DNA from: Cladobotryum mycophilum
Lineage: Eukaryota; Ascomycota; Sordariomycetes; Hypocreales; Hypocreaceae
Assembly (NCBI GenBank): GCA_036429605.1
Contig: CM071591.1
Span: forward strand, 1,612,001 to 1,676,000
Direction: 5' to 3'
DNA length: 64,000 bases
Part shown: positions 12,627-22,906 of the stretch, one piece after another
Layout of the letters: every line of letters starts with the position of its first letter
Numbering within the stretch: the stretch's first letter is position 1
The notes under the pieces: model-generated
Databases searched by the model: none
What the model was told of the DNA's origin: nothing
The model's input: only the letters and a program-made list of their open reading frames with translations
Translations under genes and position numbers: made by a program

Positions 12627-12866
12627 CAAAGACAAGAAAGACACGCCCACATGGGGCTCTTGTGTGCTATGTGGCCGTCGATGGGAGTACGGCATTTGAC
12701 ACACAGCAGTAAATAAGCCTGTTCGCTCCATCTTGAAAATTGTAGACTCTCTCGATATCAACCATCTAGGCCTACACTGCTGCTGGCTGCTAGCACTGCT
12801 TGTACTGCCAGGTGTCAAGGTAATAAGCTAAATACTAAGACCATCACGACATAGTTATGTAAACCC

Positions 12867-12900
12867 ACACATATACATACACATATACATACACATATGG
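12867..12900. repeat. ACATATAC dinucleotide-like repeat
   Basis: Three near-identical copies of acacatatacat in the MET5 upstream region; non-coding. Confidence 0.7.
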
Positions 12901-13034
12901 GTCCCATGGATCCCGTCATCATCTTCTCAAAAAGGACCCCTGGTCAAAAACCGTGCCGTGCGTAGGTGCACCTCTTCCTCCATGCGACTTCCGCTCCCCC
13001 CATCCAACCGACACCGACGAACCGAAATAAGTTG

Positions 13035-13055
13035 GGATGGATGGATGGATGGATG
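13035..13055. repeat. (GGAT)5 microsatellite
   Basis: Five tandem GGAT tetramers in the spacer between MET5 and YPT6; non-coding. Confidence 0.8.
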
Positions 13056-13395
13056 CTAGATGATGGCAGTCGCACTAAAAACTCAACTTGTCAATGTCCG
13101 AATGCCGAGCCAAGCGACCCACCATGTGTGTATTTGAAGAAGGACAACGAACCTTGTACAAGACAAAGCAAAATGACACCCCTCGCAATTCGTCACTCAG
13201 TCTTCTCCAAAAATAATTAGTATATGTATAAACGATCGTAGTCTCGTCCCCCCTGCTGCAGGTTTATATACAAGTCCCATGCACCCGCCAAACTTGATAC
13301 ACTGACTGCGGAATTTCATGCCTCCCGCGAGTCAACTCCAAAAAACCATCGTTAGACGTCATGACACCAGAATCAACCGTCAACCAATCCGCAGC

Positions 13396-14345
13396 TTAAC
13401 ATGAGCAGCCTTCCTGAGACGGCTGTGTTGTGTTCGTCCTCACATCAATCACTAGGTAACGCATCGTTAGTGTCCCGAAATAGATACTCATATGTTCTCC
13501 ACATGCAGGACTTACTTTGGCTGGTAGCCTGGGCGGCGGTGTCAGTGCCCTCCATTCCCGGTAGGGCCTGGGCTATCCTCTTGAAGAGATTCTGCACATT
13601 GTGGCCAAGTTTTGCGCTGGTCTCGACGAACTTTAAACCTTGCCTCTTGGCCTCTTCTTCTCCTTGTTGGGTTGTCACTTCCCGCTTGTCATTCAAATCC
13701 GTTTTGTTGCCCACCAGCACGATAATTACATCGTTGCCTCGCTCAGCTCGAACATCGTCGATCCACTTCTTGGTATTTTGGAATGATTTCGCGTCTGTAA
13801 AAGTACGAAGCATTAGTCGTGGTGTAACGGAGTAGGGTCAATGGGTGGGTTGAGAAGGTTCGTACTGGAGATGTCGTAGACAACAACGGCCACACTTGAG
13901 TCGCGAATATACGAGGGGATCAAACTTCGAAACCGTTCTTGGCCAGCGGTATCCCACAGCTGTAGCCGTACTGTCCGATCCTCGAGGTACATAGTCTAAA
14001 GGTCCATGTTAGGCTTCTTCATCTTCTGAAATGATTGGTCTGCGTATGTAGGTTCATCCTACCTTGGATAGGAAATCGATACCGATCGTCGCTTGATACA
14101 TGTTGTCGAACGAGTCGTACATGAAACGAGTGATCAGGGATGTCTTGCCCACTGTCGCAAACTCCATCAGTTACGATTCCGACAAGACATGGCGGGGTTG
14201 GTTCGTCGTCGACATACCGCTTTGTTCGCCCAAGAAGACCAGCCTAGCCTCAGATTAGCAGAGGGTTTCGAAGGACCACGAGGTATGATGCTACAGACTT
14301 GAACTTCTTCAAGGGGTTATTGTATGATCCGCTTGCTTGCGCCAT
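13396..14345 (-). CDS. YPT6: Rab6-type small GTPase
   Basis: Small GTPase of Golgi and endosome-to-Golgi traffic. Six exons: 14345-14299, 14243-14218, 14151-14063, 13995-13866, 13794-13516, 13451-13396; 208 aa, the normal Rab6 length. The G motifs are all visible: GEQSVGKTS (P-loop), ATIGIDF (switch I), LWDTAGQERF (switch II), VGNKTDLN and ETSAK. The protein ends in CSC, a geranylgeranylation signal. LVFLGEQSVGKTSLITRF is the Rab6 signature and separates it from other Rabs. Introns have CTAAT/CTAAC branch sites. The first donor is the less usual GTCTGT, but it is the only one that gives KKFKLVFLG. The gene lies in tandem upstream of MET5 and divergent from NOP53. Confidence 0.96.
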
Positions 14346-15101
14346 GATTGCAGCTGGTTATTGCGGTGTCGAACCAAGATTTCGAGCCGGGATTAAGACG
14401 TGGTCGGTTATGGGCGGGAGGCAATGTCAGATTAAACGGCTCGTGCTTCTGTCGTTCTAAATTTTGGACGTCTTATTTGCAAGAATCTATTCCGTATCGT
14501 GAACTGCGTGGAGATTGCAATTTATAAGAAGGTGACAGTGTCAATCAGGTCAAGTGTCGCCAGGCTGCCGGTAAACCTCAAAGGAGCCACGCGTGGTGGA
14601 TAAGGAGAATAGACGGTTCCCGGCCAAAGGTCCAGGGTTGCTTTGTACGGAGCGCTGTGCAGTTTTTCTCCTGCGGCTAGTGGTGGCGTTGCACCATTCC
14701 GACATGTATTTAGTGTTTGCCTGTCTGTCCGTTTGTTTGCCTGCCTTGAGTATGATCGGAAGAGCATCACTGAAGGTCTTCTAGCTCTGAAAATTGAGAT
14801 GCCTAGATCAACTGTAAATCAAATTAAACGATGCAATCAGGCTACAAAGAATATTACACTTAATGCCTTGGCGATGGGGAACAATCTTGATACCTTCAAA
14901 AATCCGTTATAGACGGTGGCTATATTGGGCTTAGTCTGTTCCTTTTGTAGTTGACTAGTGGGGGTTCCACTAAAAATTCTTGAGAAAGTTGACTGACGAT
15001 GGACGTCGCAAATCCCCCACTGTCAAGTTCTTCAGCACCAACACCTCGTCCTTACGAGAAGAACATTCATCACTCAGAGTGCAGACTCACAATCAATCGA
15101 G
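14346..15101. promoter_or_regulatory. Divergent promoter region, YPT6 / NOP53
   Basis: About 756 nt with no supported gene. It should hold promoters and 5' UTRs for both flanking genes. An ATG-opened frame at 14999 runs into the NOP53 start in another frame and shows no coding character. Confidence 0.55.
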
Positions 15102-16478
15102 ATGCCTGTTCTACGATCCAGCACCGCCGGGTCGGGCGAGGCCCCAAAGCAGTACAATCAGCCATCCAGAAAAGGAAAGAAGGCATGGAGGAAAAACGTC
15201 GATGTAACAGAGGTCGAGACTGGTCTCCAAGAATTGAATGAAGAAATCATTCGAGGGTATGCTTGCTACCCCAGACAATGTATATCGAGAGAGAAAAAGG
15301 ATGCTAACGCTTGTAACAGAGGTGTTATCCGAGAGAAGGATTCTTCCGAACTCTTCACCATCGACGTCAAGGGCGACGCCAAGATCCCGAAGAAACTAAA
15401 CAAGCATGTCAAGAAAGGTCTACGAGCTGATGAAATCATCAACCAGCGTTCTGCTGTCCCCGCCGTGTCTATGCGCAAGCGATCAGGCGACAAGACAACC
15501 GACGGGATCATTGCCCCCAAACGTCAGCGCACCGACTGGGTCTCTCACAAGGACCTCACCCGCCTGAAAAAGGTGGCCGATGGTCAACATGAAAGCACCA
15601 TTGTCATCAAGGACGCTACATATGACGTTTGGGGTATCCCGGAGGAACCAAAGACTAACGGCCCAACTGACTTCATCGACGAGAAATCCAAGGCCAAGAT
15701 CCCCAAGTCTATGAAGAAGGAACCCATCTCCTTACTCGCCAATGGCAAGCAAGCCCCCGCCGTCCCCAAGCCCACCGGAGGATACAGCTACAACCCCATG
15801 TTTACAGACTACGAGGGGCGATTAGCCGAAGAAAGCACTAAGGCTCTTGAGGCCGAGAAGAAGCGTCACGAGGAAGAACTTGCGGAATTAGAGAGGAAGG
15901 CAGCCGCTGCGCGGTCAGCTACCGAGGCTGAAGCTGCCGAGGAGCGAGCCAACATGTCTGAATGGGAAGAAGACTCCGAGTGGGAAGGTTTCCAGAGCGG
16001 TGTTGAGGACGAAAAGCCCAGTACCAAACAGCCTAAGCGCAAGACCCAGACCCAGCGCAATCGCATCAAGCGCAGAAAGGAAGAAGAGCAATTGGCCAAG
16101 AACAGAGCCGCCACGAAAGCCCGCCGCGCACAGGAACAGCGCATCAAGGAAATCGCTGAAGAAGTAGCCGAGAAGGAGGCCCAAAAGGCCCTCATCTTAG
16201 CAGAGGATTCCGACACCAATAGCGAGATTGGCGAAGAGAAGTTGCGGAGGAAACAGATTGGCAAGTACAAGCTCCCCGAAAAGGACTTGGAGCTCGTTTT
16301 GCCAGATGAGCTACAGGAATCGCTGCGGCTCTTGAAACCGGAGGGCAACCTGTTGAAAGACAGATACCGAAGTTTGCTGCTCAGAGGAAAGATGGAGACT
16401 CGGAGACACCTCCCATTCAGGAAGCAGGCCAAAAAGAAGGTTACAGAAAAGTGGACACACAAGGATTTTGTTTTATAG
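15102..16478 (+). CDS. NOP53: 60S ribosome biogenesis factor Nop53
   Basis: Nucleolar protein that recruits the exosome/Mtr4 to pre-60S particles for 7S to 5.8S rRNA processing (family knowledge for Nop53/GLTSCR2). Exons 15102-15256 and 15320-16478; 437 aa. The 63-nt intron has a gctaac branch and acag acceptor. The sequence is highly charged, with a Lys/Glu-rich coiled stretch around residues 240-370. The C-terminal block KYKLPEKDLELVLPDEL, LKDRYRSLLLRGKMETRR is the family hallmark. The start was chosen at the ATG that continues into KKAWRKNVDVTEVETGL; an upstream ATG in another frame is rejected. Confidence 0.93.
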   Translation: MPVLRSSTAGSGEAPKQYNQPSRKGKKAWRKNVDVTEVETGLQELNEEIIRGYACYPRQCISREKKDANACNRGVIREKDSSELFTIDVKGDAKIPKKLNKHVKKGLRADEIINQRSAVPAVSMRKRSGDKTTDGIIAPKRQRTDWVSHKDLTRLKKVADGQHESTIVIKDATYDVWGIPEEPKTNGPTDFIDEKSKAKIPKSMKKEPISLLANGKQAPAVPKPTGGYSYNPMFTDYEGRLAEESTKALEAEKKRHEEELAELERKAAAARSATEAEAAEERANMSEWEEDSEWEGFQSGVEDEKPSTKQPKRKTQTQRNRIKRRKEEEQLAKNRAATKARRAQEQRIKEIAEEVAEKEAQKALILAEDSDTNSEIGEEKLRRKQIGKYKLPEKDLELVLPDELQESLRLLKPEGNLLKDRYRSLLLRGKMETRRHLPFRKQAKKKVTEKWTHKDFVL

Positions 16479-16631
16479 ATACTTTACTCTTCTCGCATGT
16501 TGGGATAATCGATGGCGTTCGGCACCAGAATTATATGCAGTTATGATATTAACGTAGTCAGTGAGTGGCAAAACAGCGCTCTATCGTCCCATCCTACAGA
16601 TGCTTTAGATCTAACAAAATCTAAACAACCT

Positions 16632-18786
16632 TTAGAAACTCATCAAGTCTAAATCCAGGTTAGCAATTAAGACCATGAGGTGAAGGGGAAAGGGAGAATA
16701 GGAAGGATTTGGACGTACCTCTACCGAACAACCCTCGCTTCGCCCAATCCATCGCCATTAAACACCTCGTCCTGAAACTGACGCTCTGTGCAAAATATAC
16801 AGATCTCCAAGCATACACAGCCCACAGCCCTCCAGCCAGACTCCAGCCATCGCCGAGATCAAACACGGCTGAATTGCCAATGTAAGCCAGGCTACCTAGG
16901 TGGCGGTATTCAAATGCCTTGTGAACGGCTGCGTCCAGGTCTCCATCCCGGATGCCATTGGCTACCATGGCATCCGAAACCCTTGCCATCTTGTTGAATT
17001 TCTGGGCAAGATAATTACCCTGCTGGTGCGCACGCTGAGCCGTCGCGGGGAGAGATGTCAGTTTGCTGTCGATTTGGTTGAGTAGCTCACGGAGCTCGCC
17101 AAAGTCCAAGGTGCCGGACTGATCCTTGTCGAACTCGGCAAAAAGCTTGTCAAGACGCTTGAGATGATTAATAGCTTGTGGGAATCGTTTCTTGACGTCT
17201 TGGGCAACATTGCGCCACTCGGAAAAGTGAAGCTGAAGTGTCTCAGGATCTTTTCCGTGCTTCCATGCGAGAGTACGGAGGAAGGACACAATGTGACCGG
17301 CAATATTGTTCTGGACAGTAGCGCAATCTCCAATGGCATAAACATCTCCCAGAGGGGTGCCGTTCACTCTCAAGTGTGTATCCGTTTCCAAAGCCATTCG
17401 GTTGGTTTGAAAGTCCCCAAGTTTCTTGGCTAGCTTTTGGCACAGAGGACTTTGAGAAACGCCGGTAGACCACAGGCAGAATCCTATCGGAAGCTCTTTT
17501 GTCACAACAGTACCGTCATCCTGTTTCTGTGTAAATGTAATCTTGTCGGCCTGGACTTCCTTCACTCTCGAGTTGGTGAGAATCTCGACCTGGTCGCGAG
17601 CGAAACGGTCTTCAGCATATTTGGAAACCGTCTCATCGTAAGTATTGAGGATGTGACTTCGACTCTGAATAAGATGGACAGAGATTTCGTTTCGCAAAAG
17701 TCGGGGGAAGTGTCGGGTCAGGTCTTCGTTCAATAGATCAAAGAGTTCCGCTGCAAATTCAACACCAGTCGGGCCACCGCCGCTTACAACAAAAGAGAGA
17801 AGTCGTTTCCGTTCCTCGTCTGCCGTTGAGGGGAGACATGCTAGTTCGAGATTCTGGATAACTTTATTTCTGATTTTCCGAGCATCGTCAATGTCCTTGA
17901 GGAAGAAGGCGTTCTCCAACCCCTTGACGCCATGCGGATTGGTGACAGATCCAACCGCAATAACCAATTTGTCGTATGGGACATAGAAACGGACCTCTTT
18001 CCCTTTCGCATCGAGTTGCGATACTTCAATCAACTTTTGGGAAAACTCAATGTCTTCAGCTCTAGCCCGGACAAAATGGCCATTTACCCGACTTAATATT
18101 CGACGGATCGGCTCGACAAGGGATCGGAGCTCTAGAGTTCCAACAGTGGCTGATGGAAGCATTGGAGTAAATAGAAAGTAGTTGGTAGGTGATATGACAG
18201 TGACATGATAGTCATCCGGATTGAGCTCCTTCAGGAGAGCCACACCACCCCAGCCACCACCTAGAATGACAAGTCTGGGCTTGTGTTTATTCTGTCTTCT
18301 TTCCTCGCACTCATCATCATCGATAAAAACGTCGGCAATTGGCAGGTTCTTGGGTCCGCCATAGCGTGGTTGAAGCGCCAGTTGCGACACATCAATGTCG
18401 CTTTGAGTAGGATGCTCCGAGTAAGTGCTAGCATCGTATATAAAAAAGGCCAAGACTCCGGCGCCCACGACTGTGATGGAGATGCCCAGCCATGCCGCAG
18501 CTCTATAGCAAAAGTTCAGCAGCCATGAATTGCGCTGAGGTAGAGGTTTGCCTGATAGAGACCGAGCAAAAAGTAAACTAGAGGTTTGGCTTTGCGCTAT
18601 CAGATCTCGTCTGGCATTGGATCGAGTATAGATTTTAGAAAATGCTCGAGGCTGTCCCACGGAGGGCTGTATTCTGCTTCTCGTCGTCGTCGGAATGCGT
18701 GAACTTGCTAGGGCCCGTTGCCTGGTGGCGCTGCTGGTCACCGAGCGAAGGGATCCCAGAGCTCGCAACGAGGTTGCTGGCATCAT
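16632..18786 (-). CDS. External alternative NADH:ubiquinone oxidoreductase with EF hand
   Basis: Type II, non-proton-pumping NADH dehydrogenase on the outer face of the inner mitochondrial membrane. Exons 18786-16719 and 16648-16632; 694 aa. An Arg/Ser-rich N-terminus (MMPATSLRALGSLRSV...) looks like a mitochondrial targeting peptide. One hydrophobic segment follows (ITVVGAGVLAFFIYDAS), then two Rossmann folds (LGGGWGGV; VVSGGGPTGVEFA) and an EF-hand loop DKDQSGTLDFGEL, as in calcium-responsive fungal NDE proteins. The last intron (branch gctaac) restores the usual ending GLFGRDLMSF. The frame is open upstream to 18984, but the MM start at 18786 best fits the targeting peptide. Confidence 0.94.
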
Positions 18787-19483
18787 CGGATGCGGGACCT
18801 TGGAATATTGATTGATATTCAGCCGCAGTGACGCAAACTTGGTATCAACCTTTGAAATCGGGTTGTAGGAGTGGTTAACCCGAAGCAACGAAAACAATTG
18901 ACGCCTGCGCCAGATGATTGAGGATATGATGAGGATAAATAGAAAACAAAAATGCAAGCGCTGTTGTTTGAGAGTCAAAACCAATGGTGGGAAAACAGCA
19001 AGAGCTATCCAACTCGGTTCGCGATCTTGCTATCGGAAGTCGGACTTTCGGTAACATGGCGTCATAGGCTCTTCACATACGGAGTGCTAGGTAGTGATAC
19101 AAAACCTGGAAAATGCCCCTCCAATAAAAAGCTTCAGCCGTGATCGAGGTATTTTTTAGGTCTTGATTAGTGGACGATGAGTTTGCTTCAGTGGGCTTCA
19201 GCTTCCCGGATCTTCCGTGTCCAGTTGCCAAAAATAAGCTCCCGCTAGCTTCAGAGTGGCCAAAGGCGTGCCAGTAGTTAAGACATTAGATTCACTGCTG
19301 ATGCTACAATATCGAGAACCCAAACAAACATGAGTCAAAAAGATGAGATCATCGCTCAGGGGGCACCAATTGGGTAAGCAGGGACGCAGCTGTGTCTGTG
19401 ATATTGAAAAGATATATGCGAGTGTGTAAATGCGGTAGTGACAATGCAAAGCAAGACTGGAAAGTAGCGCTGATTTGGCTTCG
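18787..19483. promoter_or_regulatory. Upstream region of the NADH dehydrogenase gene
   Basis: Roughly 700 nt between two minus-strand genes: the NDE promoter plus the 3' UTR of the uridine kinase gene. A 10-bp bZIP-like palindrome ATGGCGTCAT lies at 19056-19065. No gene was seen. Confidence 0.5.
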
Positions 19484-21341
19484 TTAACAGCGAAAGTATC
19501 TCTGTTCAACCCAACGCTGCTCTTGTGACAAAAGGTTGCATACCACGACTGTGATGTCTGGAAACACCGTCATCAGTCGATGCAGCCCAACTCGCCCAGC
19601 CGAATATGTCGCTAGAACAATCCTCTCAAGCGCTACGCCGTGGTCCACCAGGACCTGCACCGCCATCAAGGCAGATCCTCCACTGGCCATCTGGGTATCC
19701 AGTAGTAGGACGCTCTCATGCTTGTTAATATCCTCCGGTAGGCGTAGATAATGCAGCTCCGGTTCACCGGTGGAGTAGCTAGACTGAATCAGTATGCGAC
19801 CCGTCCTGCAGTCCGGAATGGTTTTCCTGAGCGCGGGTTCAAACGCTGAGCCTCCCCGAAGGACAATAACTGCGCTGACCTCTCCCTTGGGCCTCAATCC
19901 ACGATATTTGTGGCCCTGTGGTGTCTCAATGGCCACTCCTTCGAACTGGACATTGTTAAGGGCCCTGTTTAAAGAGAGAGAAAATAAGTATGTATACCAC
20001 AATGGACTAGATCCGTTATGAACTTACTGTTCAATGATCAAGGCTGCGAGACGGTCAAAGTAGAAGATAAAATCCTCTGCTGATGTGTCTATGTCTTGAA
20101 GAATGGTATTCATGAACTTGATCTGTGGCGAATCGTCCAAGATAACCACACGATCGGAGAGGGGCGCTTCCCTATCCCTGACTTCGAGTCTAGCCAAAGC
20201 TTCGCGGTGATGTGTAGACTTCTCAAACAGCTTCTTCTCAATAAACTGAACCATCATGTCTTCAAATTATTAGCCTGCATGAAAAGGAAACGGTCATCAA
20301 TTAGCAGATTGACTCACCCAAAGCGACACGATTCTCAATTCCTCTTGGCACAATCAGATCAGCCACCTTTCGTTGCGGTTCGACAAACTAAGAATGACGG
20401 ATCAGAATAAGTACAAGTTTCATTTCATACAGCACGTATGTAAGGCATCGTAACTTACCTTTTCGAAGTTTGGCTTTACAAAGTTGAACCATTGCTTGAT
20501 GCAACCCTCAACATCCCTCCCTCGCTCTCGAACATCTCTGACGACTAAATAGAGGCCTACCGTCAGTATCGGTTCATCTTCCAGGACCATGGCGGTATGT
20601 CAGCTTACTTCTTCGGGACAAACAAGTATCCGCGTCGGCATCGCAGTAAATCTGGCTACAAGTTAGAGCTCACATCATTGAGATCCAGGCGAATTCTACT
20701 TACGGCCATATCAAGAAGCGCACGAACACGTGGGTCGTAGAGTGCGAAGATGCCTTCCAGAACAAGAACGTGTGGGGAGTAAATAGATGTCGTATGATCT
20801 AGCCGCGCATGATGGGCGAACGAGTAGACGGGGATCTCTGCTCGCTTCCTGAGATATCATGTTAATGAGCATGTTCAATGCAATCACTATTCTCGTAGCT
20901 AGTTACCCTGCTTTCAAATCTTGCAGACTAGCAATGAGAGCGTCGAAATCGATGGCCTATGAACACAGAATTGAGATCTCAATTGATGGTGACTCAAAAT
21001 GAGAGCCAAAGGCCTCGGGTGATGAATACGTACATCGGGAGAGTCAAAATCGTATTCATTAGCAAATGCAAGCTTCGATTGCTCAGGCGTCAGTGTCTTG
21101 TAGAATGAGTCCTGAGCCTTGTCATTAGCCACGGACAGGTTCAAACTCGATTCTTATTGGGCGGTCATGCCATGGATAGAATGACAACCCAAGGCAGGTT
21201 GAGCTTCTTCACGATCGCCTGCGACAGTGTGGACTTTCCAGATCCCGAGCTGCCTGCGACAGCGATTATGCTAACATCTGCCCATGGCGGAGAGTAGTAA
21301 GCTCGCTTCTGAACCGTGACATGACTTTCGAGATCCGACAT
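19484..21341 (-). CDS. URK1: Uridine kinase / uracil phosphoribosyltransferase-like fusion
   Basis: Phosphorylates uridine and cytidine in pyrimidine salvage. Nine exons: 21341-21171, 21111-21034, 20956-20907, 20848-20704, 20651-20609, 20544-20459, 20387-20318, 20259-20028, 19964-19484; 451 aa. The P-loop GSSGSGKST is at residues 30-38. The C-terminal half is a UPRT-like domain with the PRPP-site pattern LLLDTQMASGGSA; such fusions are normal in eukaryotes and the UPRT half is often inactive. The protein ends RWVEQRYFRC, typical of the family. The first intron (21170-21112, 59 nt) must begin with GC, not GT, because the frame stops two codons after the exon and no GT donor keeps the conserved LSMDSFYK junction. 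Branch site ggctaatgac and acceptor ctcag are good. Confidence 0.95.
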
Positions 21342-21567
21342 TTCTGCCAATAAGAATAGGGTAGGCGGCGTCCCGGGGCGTAGATCTGTGTTACTGTCTG
21401 GATAATAATAAGCTGTTACGAGTCAAGAAAACAAGGCTACGCTTTCATCTTCCTTGGGCTGACAGTTTGACGGGTGGGCAAGGGCTCGCGTGATCCACCG
21501 AGCTGTAGCTAAATCAAGGCAGCCGGATGAGAAACTGACAGCTGACCGGAGGTAGGCTGAAAAAGAA

Positions 21568-21602
<35 letters not shown>

Positions 21603-22906
21603 GAAGAAGGTCGCTGTGAATAACCGGATGTGGTCGTTATATATGTACATATATCAAAGAAGTCCAGTAATGAAGCAAATTGACGGTCAGATCAGGGTGC
21701 TGGGCAGAAGCAGTCGGGTTGCGTTGTTGCAGCTTTCACAGCTACCAAACCCACCTAGGGACTTATGGAGCAGCAACTTCAAGGTCTTGTCGTGGGACGG
21801 CGATGCCCGCTTTCATGTCTAGCATCCACTAACGTAACTGCACATGGGGTTTCTGTTCAAGCGAACATTAAGCCACGCTGATAGGTCTGATAGGGCTAGG
21901 TTATTATGCTAAAAGTGTGATATGGGGGGGTGTGCTTTTTTTTTTCTCCCTCTCTGCTCTGCCAAGCTGCGTACCACTTTGAGGTTTGGTGGAAGTGACA
22001 GAGACAGTGGTGGATAGGCAAATAGGATAAATATGTGGGAGGATGGGGTGGCAACAGAATATTTTAGATATTGTGTATAGATAACCAGTAGGTACTTGAA
22101 ATCTATTATAATACTCTATTTTTGAGGGCTTTGGCTCAAGTATCCATCACCCACACCAAGATTTTATTTGGCAGTCAAATCATCATCTCTCTCACCCAAA
22201 CCCAATCTAGGCGGGCACTAAACAGGCTTAGGGTAGCCTTAAACAGGATCGATTTTGCACGCCACTCGCCACGCAAGAGATGCGGGGGCCGTATTGGAAT
22301 GAAACCCTAACAACAGCGACGCCAGAACATGTCCCTCCTCCGGTGCCAGAGTTTGCCAATTTTTGGGCTGCTTCCATTCCCCTTGCATCGTTAAATACTA
22401 ATGCCACATATATATAGATTGATCTGCATGCCTGTCGGCTTGGAGCGCTGTATGAAAAAGGGGCTGACCAGTGAGATCGACCTACTGTGGATGTCGCTGG
22501 AACTCACCGCCGGGAACCAGAAATTTTGCATCACCGCCCGTCTCTCACATAGGGTGGACATCTGTTTGGCCAAGATATCGTATTTTTTTTGTGTCTAAAA
22601 TGAGTATGCCTTGTTTCGATATTTGAGTTTGTCTCACTTCATTTGGTGACGAACTGTACCGCTGCCATGGATTGATGAATCTTCGCCTGCGCGAATCATC
22701 CTTGAGGGCACTCACTCCATTGACGCCCAAAAGCTGTAAGCTGTCATGCATGCATTCGCATGAGGTGAGATATCTGTGAACGAAAAGCAGTGTGATTTAT
22801 TTCCCCCTTTCAAACGATCTATATGCATTGCTCTCAATACTATACATTTATCCCTAGACACTTATAATTCATGGATATTGCCTAAGTGTCCCAAATTTGA
22901 TGATGG
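21342..22906. promoter_or_regulatory. URK1 upstream region and spacer to the GT90 gene
   Basis: About 1.56 kb without a recognised gene. It holds a long GA repeat (21569-21601), a T-rich run near 21939-21948 and generally AT-rich sequence. Short open frames here have no family resemblance. Confidence 0.55.
21569..21601. repeat. (GA)n microsatellite
   Basis: About 15 uninterrupted GA units, read as CT on the URK1 strand, about 230 nt upstream of the URK1 ATG. It is a promoter or 5' UTR pyrimidine tract. Confidence 0.85.

Larger units (their letters stand above)
12123..13395. promoter_or_regulatory. MET5 upstream region with simple repeats
   Basis: No gene was recognised in these 1.27 kb between the MET5 start and the YPT6 stop, both on the minus strand. 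It contains tandem CCAAT boxes at 12291-12300, (TTTTA)n near 12606-12626, an ACATATAC-type repeat near 12867-12900 and (GGAT)5 near 13035-13055. Confidence 0.6.

Noticed and set aside
14999..15241. ATG-opened frame overlapping the NOP53 start
   Set aside because: It is in another frame and lacks the NOP53 signature, which begins at 15102.
15866..16462. 198-codon antisense frame over NOP53
   Set aside because: Shadow of the Lys/Glu-rich coding strand, giving a Ser/Leu/Phe-rich product.
19056..19065. ATGGCGTCAT, which fits the CYS3-type bZIP consensus ATGRYRYCAT
   Set aside because: It lies upstream of the NADH dehydrogenase, not of the sulfite reductase gene; a single copy is likely chance or another bZIP site.
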